In this document: positions 6,336-12,779 of the stretch, one piece after another
Numbering within the stretch: position 1 is the first letter of the stretch
Layout: every line of letters starts with the position of its first letter
Assembly (NCBI GenBank): GCA_050255995.1
Contig: JBFWIM010000047.1
Span: 1 to 12,779, forward strand
DNA: 12,779 nt
Reading direction: 5' to 3'
DNA from: Intestinibacillus sp050255995
GTDB lineage: Bacteria > Bacillota > Clostridia > Oscillospirales > Butyricicoccaceae
Notes under the pieces: model-generated
Databases searched by the model: none
Told to the model about the DNA's origin: nothing
The model's input: the letters and a program-made list of their open reading frames with translations, nothing else
Made by a program: the position numbers and the translations under genes

Positions 6336-6369
6336 ATGTAATTCTATCACAATGTATACATAATGGCAA
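6330..6369 (-). promoter_or_regulatory. Strong sigma-A promoter within an inverted repeat
   Basis: On the minus strand TTGCCA (6369-6364) and TAGAAT (6346-6341) are separated by exactly 17 nt; each hexamer has one mismatch to consensus. A perfect inverted repeat, TTATGTAT (6330-6337) and ATACATAA (6356-6363), is centred on the edge of the -10. One half-site is in the spacer and the other at the expected transcription start, which is the geometry of a repressor operator. No adjacent regulator gene identifies the binding protein. Confidence 0.6.
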
Positions 6370-6431
6370 GTGGTTTTGCTCTAATTTTTCATTTTTCTCA
6401 TTTTAATATACCTTCGCGCCTAATGCTGATC

Positions 6432-6460
6432 ATAGGCCTGCCATTTTACAGCAGGCCTAT
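6432..6460. terminator. Hairpin just upstream of the c-di-GMP gene promoter
   Basis: ATAGGCCTGC (6432-6441) pairs perfectly with GCAGGCCTAT (6451-6460) over 10 bp with a 9-nt loop. The T-tract is poor on both strands, so it may be a weak terminator that insulates the following promoter, or a protein site. Its last base is the first base of the -35 element. Confidence 0.4.
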
Positions 6461-6488
6461 TGCTTTCGCGTCCAAAAAAAGGTATAAT
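6460..6488 (+). promoter_or_regulatory. Candidate promoter of the c-di-GMP gene
   Basis: A perfect TATAAT (6483-6488) has TTGCTT (6460-6465) exactly 17 nt upstream, with an A7 run in the spacer. The start would be near 6495, giving a leader of about 130 nt. I looked for the conserved parts of the GEMM c-di-GMP riboswitch in that leader and did not see them. Confidence 0.6.
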
Positions 6489-6623
6489 AAACAATAAACC
6501 AAAACTTAATTTGGCAGAGTTTGTGCATTTCGCGAATCGCAATATCAGAAATACCATATAGATTGATTCATAAGAGTACCTGTTTACATGTACAGCGGGA
6601 ATTCTGCTGAGGGGTTGAAATGG

Positions 6624-9600
6624 ATGCAGAAACAGAACATGATCCTGCTGGTTGACGCGGAGACGAAAAATCGCGCTGCTCTCAGCGGATTATTGCAGGA
6701 TACCTATCACATTTTGCAGGCAAAGAACGGCAAACAGGCGCTTTTGCTCCTCAAGCAGTATCACAGCAACCTTGCGGTAATGCTGCTGAACGTTGCCCTG
6801 CCTGATCAGGACGGCTACCAGTTTCTCGGCGAGCTTCGGGAAAACGGACTTATGGACACGGTGCCCGTCGTCGCCATCGTGCCCCAAAACGCCGTGGAAA
6901 GCGCCGCGCGCGCCATTGATCTGGGTGCGGCGGACAGCATTGCCGTACCTTTCTCGCCCCCTGCCGTTTTGCGCCGTCTGGAGAATATTATCTCGCTGTC
7001 TGAGCACAAACGGGCTCTCAATTCCATGGTTACGGAGCGTGCGGAAAAGCTGCAGGAATCCAATGAGCTGCTGATTGATGCGTTGTGTTCTGCCATTGAA
7101 TCCCGCAGTCCGGAATCCAAGCAGCATATTCGGCGTGTCCACGCGTTTACCAAAGCGCTCCTGCAGGAAATCGCGCGGAGCTGTCCCGAATACGGTCTGG
7201 ATGCGCACATGATTAAAGTGATGACTTCCGCTGCCGCGCTGCACGATATCGGCAAAATTGCCGTCCCGGATCATATTCTGCAGCAGGACGGCCCTTTGAC
7301 CGATGCGGATCAGCAGATTCTGAAAACCCATACGATCAAGGGCTGCGAGATTCTGCAATCTCTGCATTTCCTGCACGACCAGGAATACCTCCGATATGCC
7401 TATAATATCTGCCGCTACCACCACGAGCGCTGGGATGGAAACGGATATCCAGACGGCCTGCGCGGCGACGACATTCCTATCTGCGCACAGGCTGCCGGAC
7501 TGGCAGACGAGTATGATACGCTGACTTCGGGGCGCTCCCGTCTGGGGAAATTCCGCCATGAGCAGGCGGCCGTTATGATCCTGAACGGATCGCGCGGCGC
7601 ATTCTCCCCCAAACTGCTTGAGTGCATGAAGAATGTCCTGCCACAGTTTGCCGCGCTTCTGCAGGACTATGCCGGCAGCAGTCCCGCCTCCCCTGTCAAC
7701 CCGCCGCTCCCGTCTTCGGAAAGCGCGGCACTGAGTGCGTTTCAGCGCGAACACCTGAAATTCATCGCCATGGCGCGTCATACGGAGGCCACGGTCTTTG
7801 AGCTGAACCTCTCCGACAATGGTTTTCATCTGCTGTATTCCTCCAGCCCCGGCTCCCACGACCTGCTTCGTGAAAACAATTTTCACGATTTGCTGGATAA
7901 ACATATGAACCGCCTGGTACATCCTGATGATGTTCCCCTGGTTCACCGGATCTGGCAGGAGGACGTGACGCGCTTCCTTGCGGAAGGCGGATTTCGGAAC
8001 AGCTGGTTTTACCGTGTCCATGACCTTGCCAATCCGTCCGCCCTGCGGTGCCGGATGACGATGCTTCGTATCAACACAGAAAACCCGGACGATCACAGGG
8101 TGCTCCTGCTTTTTGAACAGTCCCCCGCTGAAGATTCGATGCAGCCCACCGAACAGACAGAAAACCTCTGCTACCGCCTACTGGACGGCGTGGTTCACTG
8201 CAAAAACGACGCTGCGCTCACAATCGAACGCATAAACAGCGTTTTTCTGGGCTACACGCAGCAGGAACTGCATGACAAATTCCAAAACCAATACATAAAC
8301 CTGATCCACGAGGACGACCGCGCGCGCGTGCGCCTGCAGCTCAGGCAGTTGTCTGTCGGCGCGCATTACGAAATTGAATACCGGGTTTGCCGCCGCGACG
8401 GGGAAACCGCCTGGGTGCTCAATCGCGGCCAGCTTGTGACGGATGAACATGGACACGAAACACTTTATAATGTATTGTTGAACATTGATTCCTCCAAGCA
8501 GGCGCAGGAGGCGCTCCGCCTGAGTTTGGACCGCTACCATATCATCATGAATCAAACCAACGACGTGGTTTTTGAACGGGATATTGCGACTGACCGCATG
8601 ATATATTCATCCGTCTGGCAAGCTAAATTTGGTTATGAGCCGATTCAGGATCATGCTTCGGCCCGGATTCTCAGCGCCTCCCATCTGCATCCCGACGATA
8701 CGGAAGCGGCCAAAGGATTACTGCAGGAAATGCAGGACGGACTGCCGTACGGCGAACTGGATATTCGCATCGCCAACGCGCAGGGTCTTTACCAGTGGTG
8801 CCGTATCCGCGCCACCGCGCAGTTTAACAGCAATGGACATCTCTGCAAAGTGATCGGCGTGCTGGTGGACATCGACGACGCCAAAAAGAACGAGCAGAAA
8901 CTCCAGTTTCAGGCTGAGCGGGATTTGCTTACCGGACTATATAACAAAACTTCGGCGCGGAACAGAATAGAATCCCATTTGCAGCAGCGGGGCAATAAAG
9001 ACGGCATGGTGCTGTTCGTCATCGATATTGACAACTTCAAGCATGTCAACGACCGCTACGGTCACCTGTTTGGCGACGCTGTGCTGAGCAAGGTGGCGTC
9101 CGCTGTTTCGCGCCTGTTCTGCGGCGAAGATATCATCGGCCGCATCGGCGGCGACGAATTCGTAGTGGCGTTGCAGGGCGGGCTTGACAATGCACAGGTG
9201 GAGTTGGTGTCCGGGCGGCTTATCCGCTGTTTTGAGGAAGCGCTGCTTGACCTGCCTGTCTCATGCCACGTGACTTGCAGTGTTGGCGTGGCCCGCGCCC
9301 CGCAGGACGGCATTGACTTCCAGACGTTATTTCAACGGGCGGATACCGCGCTTTACGTGGCCAAGGCGCATGGCAAAAACCAGTATATTCTGTACGATCC
9401 GTCCATAGAGGGCGCGGCCTTCGACTCTGCCGCAAGCGAATCGTCGGTTCGAACACAGATTGATTCGGATGCGCTGACCGATGCGGATCTGTGCGATCTG
9501 ATCCCTGGCGTATTCCGGGTGCTGAATAACGCGCGGGACCCGCACAAGGCAATCCACATGATGCTCACCATGGTGGGGCGGCGCCTGTCCGTAAGCCGGG

Positions 9601-10082
9601 TTCATATCTTCGAAGAATCCGTGGACGGCCAGTCCTGCAGCAATACCTATGAATGGTGCGCCGAGGGCATTATATCTCAAAAAGACGACCTTCAGAACCT
9701 GAGTTATGCACAATTGGGCTTTCCTTATCATGAACTGTTCAATGAGCGGGATCTGTTCTACTGCAGCGATGTGGATACGCTCCCGGCGCCGCTTCGCAAA
9801 GCTTTCCGGGCCAGCGGCGTCCAATCCATACTGCAATGCGCGCTGCGCAGAGACGGCCGGTTCTACGGTTGGATCGGCTTCGAGGACTGTGTCAAACAGT
9901 TCCTGTGGACGCAGACGCAAATCAACGTGCTCTCCTTTATATCGGAACTGCTTTCTCTGTTTTTAGCGCCCAGGTTTGCGCATTTCTCAGAGTATCCGTT
10001 CGCCAACATCGGAAACGAGCGCCGCAATCCTGCGGAAACGGAAAACATTCCCTTCCAGCCACCGCATAATCCGGAAAAATGA
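6624..10082 (+). CDS. Multidomain c-di-GMP enzyme: pseudo-receiver, HD-GYP, 3x PAS, GGDEF, GAF
   Basis: This 1152-residue soluble protein probably both makes and degrades cyclic di-GMP. Domain order: receiver (about 6-125), HD-GYP (150-345), PAS-like (370-497), PAS (518-630), PAS (636-760), GGDEF (767-927), GAF (945-1115). HD-GYP phosphodiesterase motifs are complete: HDIGK at 207-211, His236, HHERWDGNGYPDGL at 266-279, Asp295. The GGDEF cyclase motif is exact at 842-846, with DLLTGLYN at its start and the metal-binding DID region before it. Each PAS carries an HPDD or HEDD turn. The GAF part has the 'EWC.EGI...DDLQN' and 'QCALR..GRFYGWIGFEDC' patterns typical of clostridial cyclases. The receiver is degenerate: Asn56 replaces the phosphoacceptor Asp, and Ala12, Val86 and Val108 replace the acidic, Thr and Lys residues. 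The RxxD inhibitory site reads CGED (833-836). Start: GAGGGG lies 9 nt before ATG 6624; an in-frame ATG at 6588 lacks such a site. No membrane segment is visible, so sensing is probably cytoplasmic. Confidence 0.93.
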   Translation: MQKQNMILLVDAETKNRAALSGLLQDTYHILQAKNGKQALLLLKQYHSNLAVMLLNVALPDQDGYQFLGELRENGLMDTVPVVAIVPQNAVESAARAIDLGAADSIAVPFSPPAVLRRLENIISLSEHKRALNSMVTERAEKLQESNELLIDALCSAIESRSPESKQHIRRVHAFTKALLQEIARSCPEYGLDAHMIKVMTSAAALHDIGKIAVPDHILQQDGPLTDADQQILKTHTIKGCEILQSLHFLHDQEYLRYAYNICRYHHERWDGNGYPDGLRGDDIPICAQAAGLADEYDTLTSGRSRLGKFRHEQAAVMILNGSRGAFSPKLLECMKNVLPQFAALLQDYAGSSPASPVNPPLPSSESAALSAFQREHLKFIAMARHTEATVFELNLSDNGFHLLYSSSPGSHDLLRENNFHDLLDKHMNRLVHPDDVPLVHRIWQEDVTRFLAEGGFRNSWFYRVHDLANPSALRCRMTMLRINTENPDDHRVLLLFEQSPAEDSMQPTEQTENLCYRLLDGVVHCKNDAALTIERINSVFLGYTQQELHDKFQNQYINLIHEDDRARVRLQLRQLSVGAHYEIEYRVCRRDGETAWVLNRGQLVTDEHGHETLYNVLLNIDSSKQAQEALRLSLDRYHIIMNQTNDVVFERDIATDRMIYSSVWQAKFGYEPIQDHASARILSASHLHPDDTEAAKGLLQEMQDGLPYGELDIRIANAQGLYQWCRIRATAQFNSNGHLCKVIGVLVDIDDAKKNEQKLQFQAERDLLTGLYNKTSARNRIESHLQQRGNKDGMVLFVIDIDNFKHVNDRYGHLFGDAVLSKVASAVSRLFCGEDIIGRIGGDEFVVALQGGLDNAQVELVSGRLIRCFEEALLDLPVSCHVTCSVGVARAPQDGIDFQTLFQRADTALYVAKAHGKNQYILYDPSIEGAAFDSAASESSVRTQIDSDALTDADLCDLIPGVFRVLNNARDPHKAIHMMLTMVGRRLSVSRVHIFEESVDGQSCSNTYEWCAEGIISQKDDLQNLSYAQLGFPYHELFNERDLFYCSDVDTLPAPLRKAFRASGVQSILQCALRRDGRFYGWIGFEDCVKQFLWTQTQINVLSFISELLSLFLAPRFAHFSEYPFANIGNERRNPAETENIPFQPPHNPEK

Positions 10083-10117
10083 AAAGAGGCGTAATCCAAT
10101 TGGATTACGCCTCTTTT
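10082..10117. terminator. 36-base perfect palindromic bidirectional terminator
   Basis: An 18-bp perfect palindrome (10082-10099 with 10100-10117; in practice a 16-bp stem with an AATT loop) is flanked by A4 and T4. It overlaps the last base of the c-di-GMP gene stop codon and lies 34 nt from the stop of the convergent dehydrogenase operon, so it probably ends both transcripts. Confidence 0.9.
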
Positions 10118-10150
10118 CATCTTCTGCTTCAATTGCGCCGCCAGACCAAA

Positions 10151-11296
10151 TTAATGTCCGCCGAAGCGGTCGTAACGGAATGCATCGATGGGCAGTGTCG
10201 AGGTTTTGCCGTCGAGCGTGAGCTCGGAAAGCAGCAGCCCAGTGATGGGGCCGATGCCGAAGCCATGCCCGGAGAAGCCGCAGGCGATGACAAGCCCCGG
10301 CACCTCGGCGCAGCGATCGATGACCGGCACTTTGTCGGCGCACTCGTCCATGGAACCTGCCCAGGAGCGCACGAGCTTGGTGTCGCGCAGGCGCGGGAAG
10401 TAATCCAGAATGGCGCGCGCGGCCGTCGGCGCGGAAATCGCCTGCGAAAAATTGTTTTCATTATCTGCATATATGCCCATATACCCCTCATATCCGGTGT
10501 GCCCGCCGAACACGAACGAGCCGTGCGGCGTCTGGTGTCCGTAAAAATCAGCCATAGCGGTGCCGAGCATCTGCTCGAACATCGACGGCTCGGCCTCGGT
10601 CACAATGGCCTCGAGCAGCACACGGTTCATCGGCACATCGATGCCCACTGTGTGCAGCAGCGCGCGGCTGGCATAACCCGCCGCCACCAGAATGGTATCG
10701 CCCTCAAAGACGTCGCCGCAGGCGGTCTTCACATAACGGAGCGCGCCTTTTTCGATCACCAGCTCCGTCGCTTCCTCTTTGGTGTAAAAGCGTGCGCCCA
10801 GACGGCGGGCGGCACGGTAAAACGCGAGCGTGGCGCGCAGAGGGTTTGCATGCCCGTCGGTCGGGCACCAGGAAGCGCCCAGTACCTCGTCGGACAGATA
10901 CGGATTGATCCCGCGCACCTCATCTCCGGACAGCATTTTAACGTCCAGCCCCTGCGACGTGCAGCTGTCGCAAAGGCCCTGCAGGATTTTAAGATGCTGC
11001 TCGGTCTTGCCGAGACGCAGGTTGCCCTTTTTAAAGTATTCCACGTCCATGCCGAGCTCCTCGGACAGTGTCGGCCACATATGCTCGACCGCGTGCATGG
11101 CAAGCGGCAGTTCGCGCGGGTCGCGCGCGGACTGGCGTACGCCGCCGCCGTTTCGGGACGAGCCGCCGTTGCCGATGATTTCGCTGCCCTCCAGCACGAT
11201 GACAGACGCGCCGCGTTTCGCCATATAGTAGGCGGCCGCGTTGCCGGTGATGCCGCCGCCGACGATCACAACCTCGGCCTTATCCGTAACAGCCAT
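10151..11296 (-). CDS. FAD-dependent amine/imino-acid dehydrogenase, beta subunit (DAO family)
   Basis: This 381-residue protein has the fold marks of the DAO family (sarcosine oxidase beta, D-hydroxyproline and proline dehydrogenase beta, HcnC, octopine oxidase B). The N-terminal dinucleotide-binding motif GGGITG is at 13-18, with the ribose-binding Glu36 at the end of strand 2. A glycine-rich flavin loop SSRNGGGVRQS follows near 46-56. The C-terminal FAD-contact block GFSGHGFGIGPITG is at 340-353. This subunit would oxidise the C-N bond of the substrate. ATG 11296 was chosen because AAGGAGGG lies 9 nt upstream and the Rossmann strand begins soon after; the open frame further upstream overlaps the preceding gene. 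It starts 2 nt after the BFD gene stop and is the last gene of the operon, ending before the palindromic terminator. The substrate (proline, hydroxyproline, sarcosine, an opine or another amine) is not determinable here. Confidence 0.9.
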   Translation of the reverse strand: MAVTDKAEVVIVGGGITGNAAAYYMAKRGASVIVLEGSEIIGNGGSSRNGGGVRQSARDPRELPLAMHAVEHMWPTLSEELGMDVEYFKKGNLRLGKTEQHLKILQGLCDSCTSQGLDVKMLSGDEVRGINPYLSDEVLGASWCPTDGHANPLRATLAFYRAARRLGARFYTKEEATELVIEKGALRYVKTACGDVFEGDTILVAAGYASRALLHTVGIDVPMNRVLLEAIVTEAEPSMFEQMLGTAMADFYGHQTPHGSFVFGGHTGYEGYMGIYADNENNFSQAISAPTAARAILDYFPRLRDTKLVRSWAGSMDECADKVPVIDRCAEVPGLVIACGFSGHGFGIGPITGLLLSELTLDGKTSTLPIDAFRYDRFGGH

Positions 11297-11298
11297 AT

Positions 11299-11619
11299 TC
11301 ACTCGCCCTCCTTTGCGTAGACGCTCATTTCGATCGGGCGCGCAGGCGCGCGGGATGTGGTCATGGGCAGATCGGCCGGCCGCACGCCGAGCTCCCGTGC
11401 CACAATCGCGCGCACCAGGCGCGAACAGGTCTGTCCCTGGCACAGACCCATGCCGTTGCGCAGCACACGCTTGATCTCGGTCAGGGAACGGAAACCGTCG
11501 TGCACAGCGCGGCGGATCTCGCCCTTCGTAATCTCCTCGCAGCGGCAGACAATGATATCGTCGTCCGGCATTGGCCGGAATTCCCCGATGTCTGCGGCGC
11601 GGTTCATCAGTTTGTCCAT
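11299..11619 (-). CDS. BFD-like [2Fe-2S]-binding small subunit of the dehydrogenase
   Basis: This 106-residue protein is built around a bacterioferredoxin-associated-ferredoxin (BFD) type [2Fe-2S] domain. The cluster ligands are visible as C25-x-C27 in VCRCEEIT and C60-x4-C65 in GLCQGQTC, the standard CxC and Cx4C spacing. Residues 1-20 and 80-106 are extensions without recognised motifs. In related heterotrimers (D-hydroxyproline dehydrogenase gamma, or the BFD domain fused within HcnA/B-type subunits) this cluster relays electrons between the two flavin subunits. GGAGG lies 9 nt before ATG 11619, so this start overlaps the alpha gene by 13 nt. A second in-frame ATG at 11607 shares its A with the alpha stop codon (TGATG). 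Either way the genes are translationally coupled. Confidence 0.92.
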   Translation of the reverse strand: MDKLMNRAADIGEFRPMPDDDIIVCRCEEITKGEIRRAVHDGFRSLTEIKRVLRNGMGLCQGQTCSRLVRAIVARELGVRPADLPMTTSRAPARPIEMSVYAKEGE

Positions 11620-12779
11620 CTGTTCTCACCTCCGTTCAGCGTAAAAGCGCGTGCCGACCGCACAAATTCTCTGGGGACGGCAATGGTCAAAAGCGCGGTG
11701 CCGTCGGTCGCGGCGCTTGTGCGGAAGGATACCACCTCGGCATCGCACACCGGGCGCCCCGCCCGGTCGAGCGCGGTGCCGACCTGCCCCTTCTCCGGGG
11801 CGGGCAGAAACTCGTAAGCCATGGTCACGGACGCGCGCGCGTCGTCAAAGTTCTCATCCACCAGGAAAATCGCCTGTCCGGAGCAGGATGCGACACACAG
11901 GCCGCAGCCCGTGCACTTCTTTTCCGCATCGAGCGCCGGGATACCCGTGATCTGCTCGCCGACGCGGATGCAGCCGAATTTGCAGGCGTCCTGACACGGA
12001 TTGCAGGGGATGTTCTGCGTGCATTCGATCACCGGATGCACGCCCCCGCGCTTACTGCCCGCAGACGGGAACGCCGCGAGCTCCGCTTCCTCGACATAGC
12101 CCTTCTGCAGCAGAGTCTGGGACAGGGCATAGCCCTCTTCGGTTTCGGTCAGGTCGGTGCGTCCGCGGTTTTCCCTGGCGAACATGCCCTGCCGGAGCTG
12201 CCCGAGCGAAGCGCGCGCGGTTTCCGCCTGCGTCTTGAAGGCCTCCTCATCCAGATATCCCGCGCGGCGCGCCGCCGCGAGTCCCGCAATACGCCCGCCG
12301 ATCATGGCGGAGGACGCTTCCTCAATGCCCGCCACGTCGCCCGCAGCGAACAGGCCGGGAATCGTGGTCTCGCCGTATGCGTCGGTCCTGGGAACCAGAC
12401 CGCCGGGGGTGTCCTCGATTTCGCAGCCGGACATGCGGAGCACCTGGCTCATCGGCGACAGGCCGACCGCAAGGCAGATCGTGTCAATCTCAAGGCGCTT
12501 TTCGGTGCCGGGAACCGGCTGGAACCGGTCGTCCACCTCCGCGATGACCGCGCCCTCGACCTGCCCCCTGCCTTCGGCGCGCACAATGGTATGGCGCATA
12601 TAAAACGGCACGCCGTAGCGCGCCACCTTGGCGGCGTGCACGCCGTAGCCGCCCACGCGGGGCGCGGCGTCAATCAGCGCGGCGACCTCGCAGCCCGCCT
12701 GCATCAACTGGTAGGAAACAACCAGACCGACGTTGCCGGAGCCGACCATCAGCACCCTCTGCCCCGGCTGCACGCCGTG
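11607..12779 (-). CDS. NAD(P)/FAD oxidoreductase alpha subunit with ferredoxin domain (5' end off window)
   Basis: The visible 390 C-terminal residues enter the window in frame. A second dinucleotide-binding motif, VGSGNVG, lies at visible residues 12-18. It is followed by the pyridine-nucleotide-disulphide oxidoreductase fold and its FAD-contact block TTIPGLFAAGDVAG (codons near 12325-12370). After about 70 helical residues comes a two-cluster ferredoxin-like insert: cysteines of CTQNIPCNPCQDACKFGC (12020-11968) and CTGCGLCVASC (11916-11884). A beta-rich C-terminal tail ends at the TGA at 11609-11607. This is the organisation of sarcosine oxidase alpha / HcnB / hydroxyproline dehydrogenase alpha proteins extended with ferredoxin clusters. 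The first FAD-binding motif must lie beyond position 12779. The last-position residues differ from what I recall of the family (KFGC instead of PFGA; Ser after the final Cys instead of Pro). It is first in the visible operon and would pass electrons from the FAD/BFD subunits to an acceptor. Confidence 0.9.
   Translation of the reverse strand, partial: HGVQPGQRVLMVGSGNVGLVVSYQLMQAGCEVAALIDAAPRVGGYGVHAAKVARYGVPFYMRHTIVRAEGRGQVEGAVIAEVDDRFQPVPGTEKRLEIDTICLAVGLSPMSQVLRMSGCEIEDTPGGLVPRTDAYGETTIPGLFAAGDVAGIEEASSAMIGGRIAGLAAARRAGYLDEEAFKTQAETARASLGQLRQGMFARENRGRTDLTETEEGYALSQTLLQKGYVEEAELAAFPSAGSKRGGVHPVIECTQNIPCNPCQDACKFGCIRVGEQITGIPALDAEKKCTGCGLCVASCSGQAIFLVDENFDDARASVTMAYEFLPAPEKGQVGTALDRAGRPVCDAEVVSFRTSAATDGTALLTIAVPREFVRSARAFTLNGGENRWTN

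Larger units (their letters stand above)
5913..6623. other. 711-nt divergent intergenic region, hairpin-rich, no convincing protein gene
   Basis: This gap separates divergent genes (acyltransferase copy 2 leftward, c-di-GMP protein rightward). From left to right it holds overlapping TATAAT elements on both strands (5982-5989) and a GC-rich segment of about 6060-6205. That segment contains a perfect 8-bp hairpin, CCGGCAGC/GCTGCCGG (6174-6181 with 6193-6200). Then come a terminator-like hairpin (6211-6245), a minus-strand promoter inside an inverted repeat (6330-6369), an AT-rich stretch, a further hairpin (6432-6460) and a plus-strand promoter (6460-6488). Open frames crossing it, for example plus-strand about 6029-6247, run into the terminator hairpin and lack ribosome binding sites. 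I could not match the GC-rich part to a riboswitch or housekeeping RNA I know. Confidence 0.6.

Noticed and set aside
6489..6623. Possible c-di-GMP (GEMM) riboswitch in the leader of the c-di-GMP gene
   Set aside because: The conserved GEMM sequences and tetraloop-receptor pattern are not present in this AT-rich leader.
6690..8096. 468-codon minus-strand open frame inside the c-di-GMP gene
   Set aside because: It is antisense to the receiver and HD-GYP region, whose motifs are intact, has no domain features of its own, and is explained by codon bias.
10079..11320. 413-codon plus-strand open frame opposite the beta subunit
   Set aside because: It is antisense to a well-supported FAD protein and begins inside the palindromic terminator.
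10151..12779. Assignment as hydrogen cyanide synthase (hcnBC)
   Set aside because: Architecture is similar, but the same subunits serve proline, hydroxyproline, sarcosine and opine dehydrogenases, and no sequence feature here singles out glycine as the substrate.

Overview
The window looks like a chromosomal segment of a moderately high-GC Clostridia-type Firmicute, possibly from the Oscillospiraceae/Ruminococcaceae. The taxonomic guess is an inference. It rests on strong AGGAGG-type ribosome binding sites, symmetric intrinsic terminators between almost all genes, sigma-A-like TTGACA/TATAAT promoters, and the protein families present. Those families are a GAF-tailed GGDEF protein of a kind common in gut Clostridia, a DUF3298 protein and small phage-type proteins.

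Layout. Positions 1-300 hold a minus-strand tRNA-Arg(CCG) with its own promoter and terminator. Positions 318-908 carry two small plus-strand genes; the second resembles a small membrane protein often found next to holin genes in Firmicutes prophages. A probable 43-residue minus-strand gene (955-1086) shares a terminator with them. Next come a minus-strand GPR1/FUN34/YaaH-type acetate/succinate transporter (1422-2048) with a good promoter, and a minus-strand DUF3298 protein (2285-2947). A convergent pair of paralogous HxxxDG acyltransferase-like proteins follows (3187-4530 plus, 4602-5912 minus), sharing one terminator. The 711-base gap 5913-6623 has no convincing protein gene. It is rich in signals: a strong minus-strand promoter centred on an inverted repeat, several hairpins, and a plus-strand promoter for the next gene.

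Positions 6624-10082 encode a 1152-residue cyclic-di-GMP protein with the order receiver, HD-GYP, three PAS, GGDEF, GAF. The HD-GYP and GGDEF motifs look intact. The receiver has lost its phosphoacceptor aspartate and most of its active site, and the GGDEF domain lacks the RxxD inhibitory site. A 36-base palindromic terminator separates it from a minus-strand, tightly coupled three-gene operon at the right edge: an alpha subunit (NAD(P)/FAD domain plus ferredoxin-like domain, truncated by the window), a BFD-type [2Fe-2S] protein and a DAO-family FAD beta subunit. Together these form a heterotrimeric amine/imino-acid dehydrogenase of the sarcosine oxidase / D-hydroxyproline dehydrogenase / HcnBC type. 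The substrate cannot be read from the sequence.

Apart from that operon the genes are mostly single transcription units bounded by terminators, so shared pathways should not be assumed. The points most worth following are the pseudo-receiver c-di-GMP enzyme, the convergent acyltransferase pair, and the signal-rich gap between them. No CRISPR array, insertion sequence or obvious defence system was seen.
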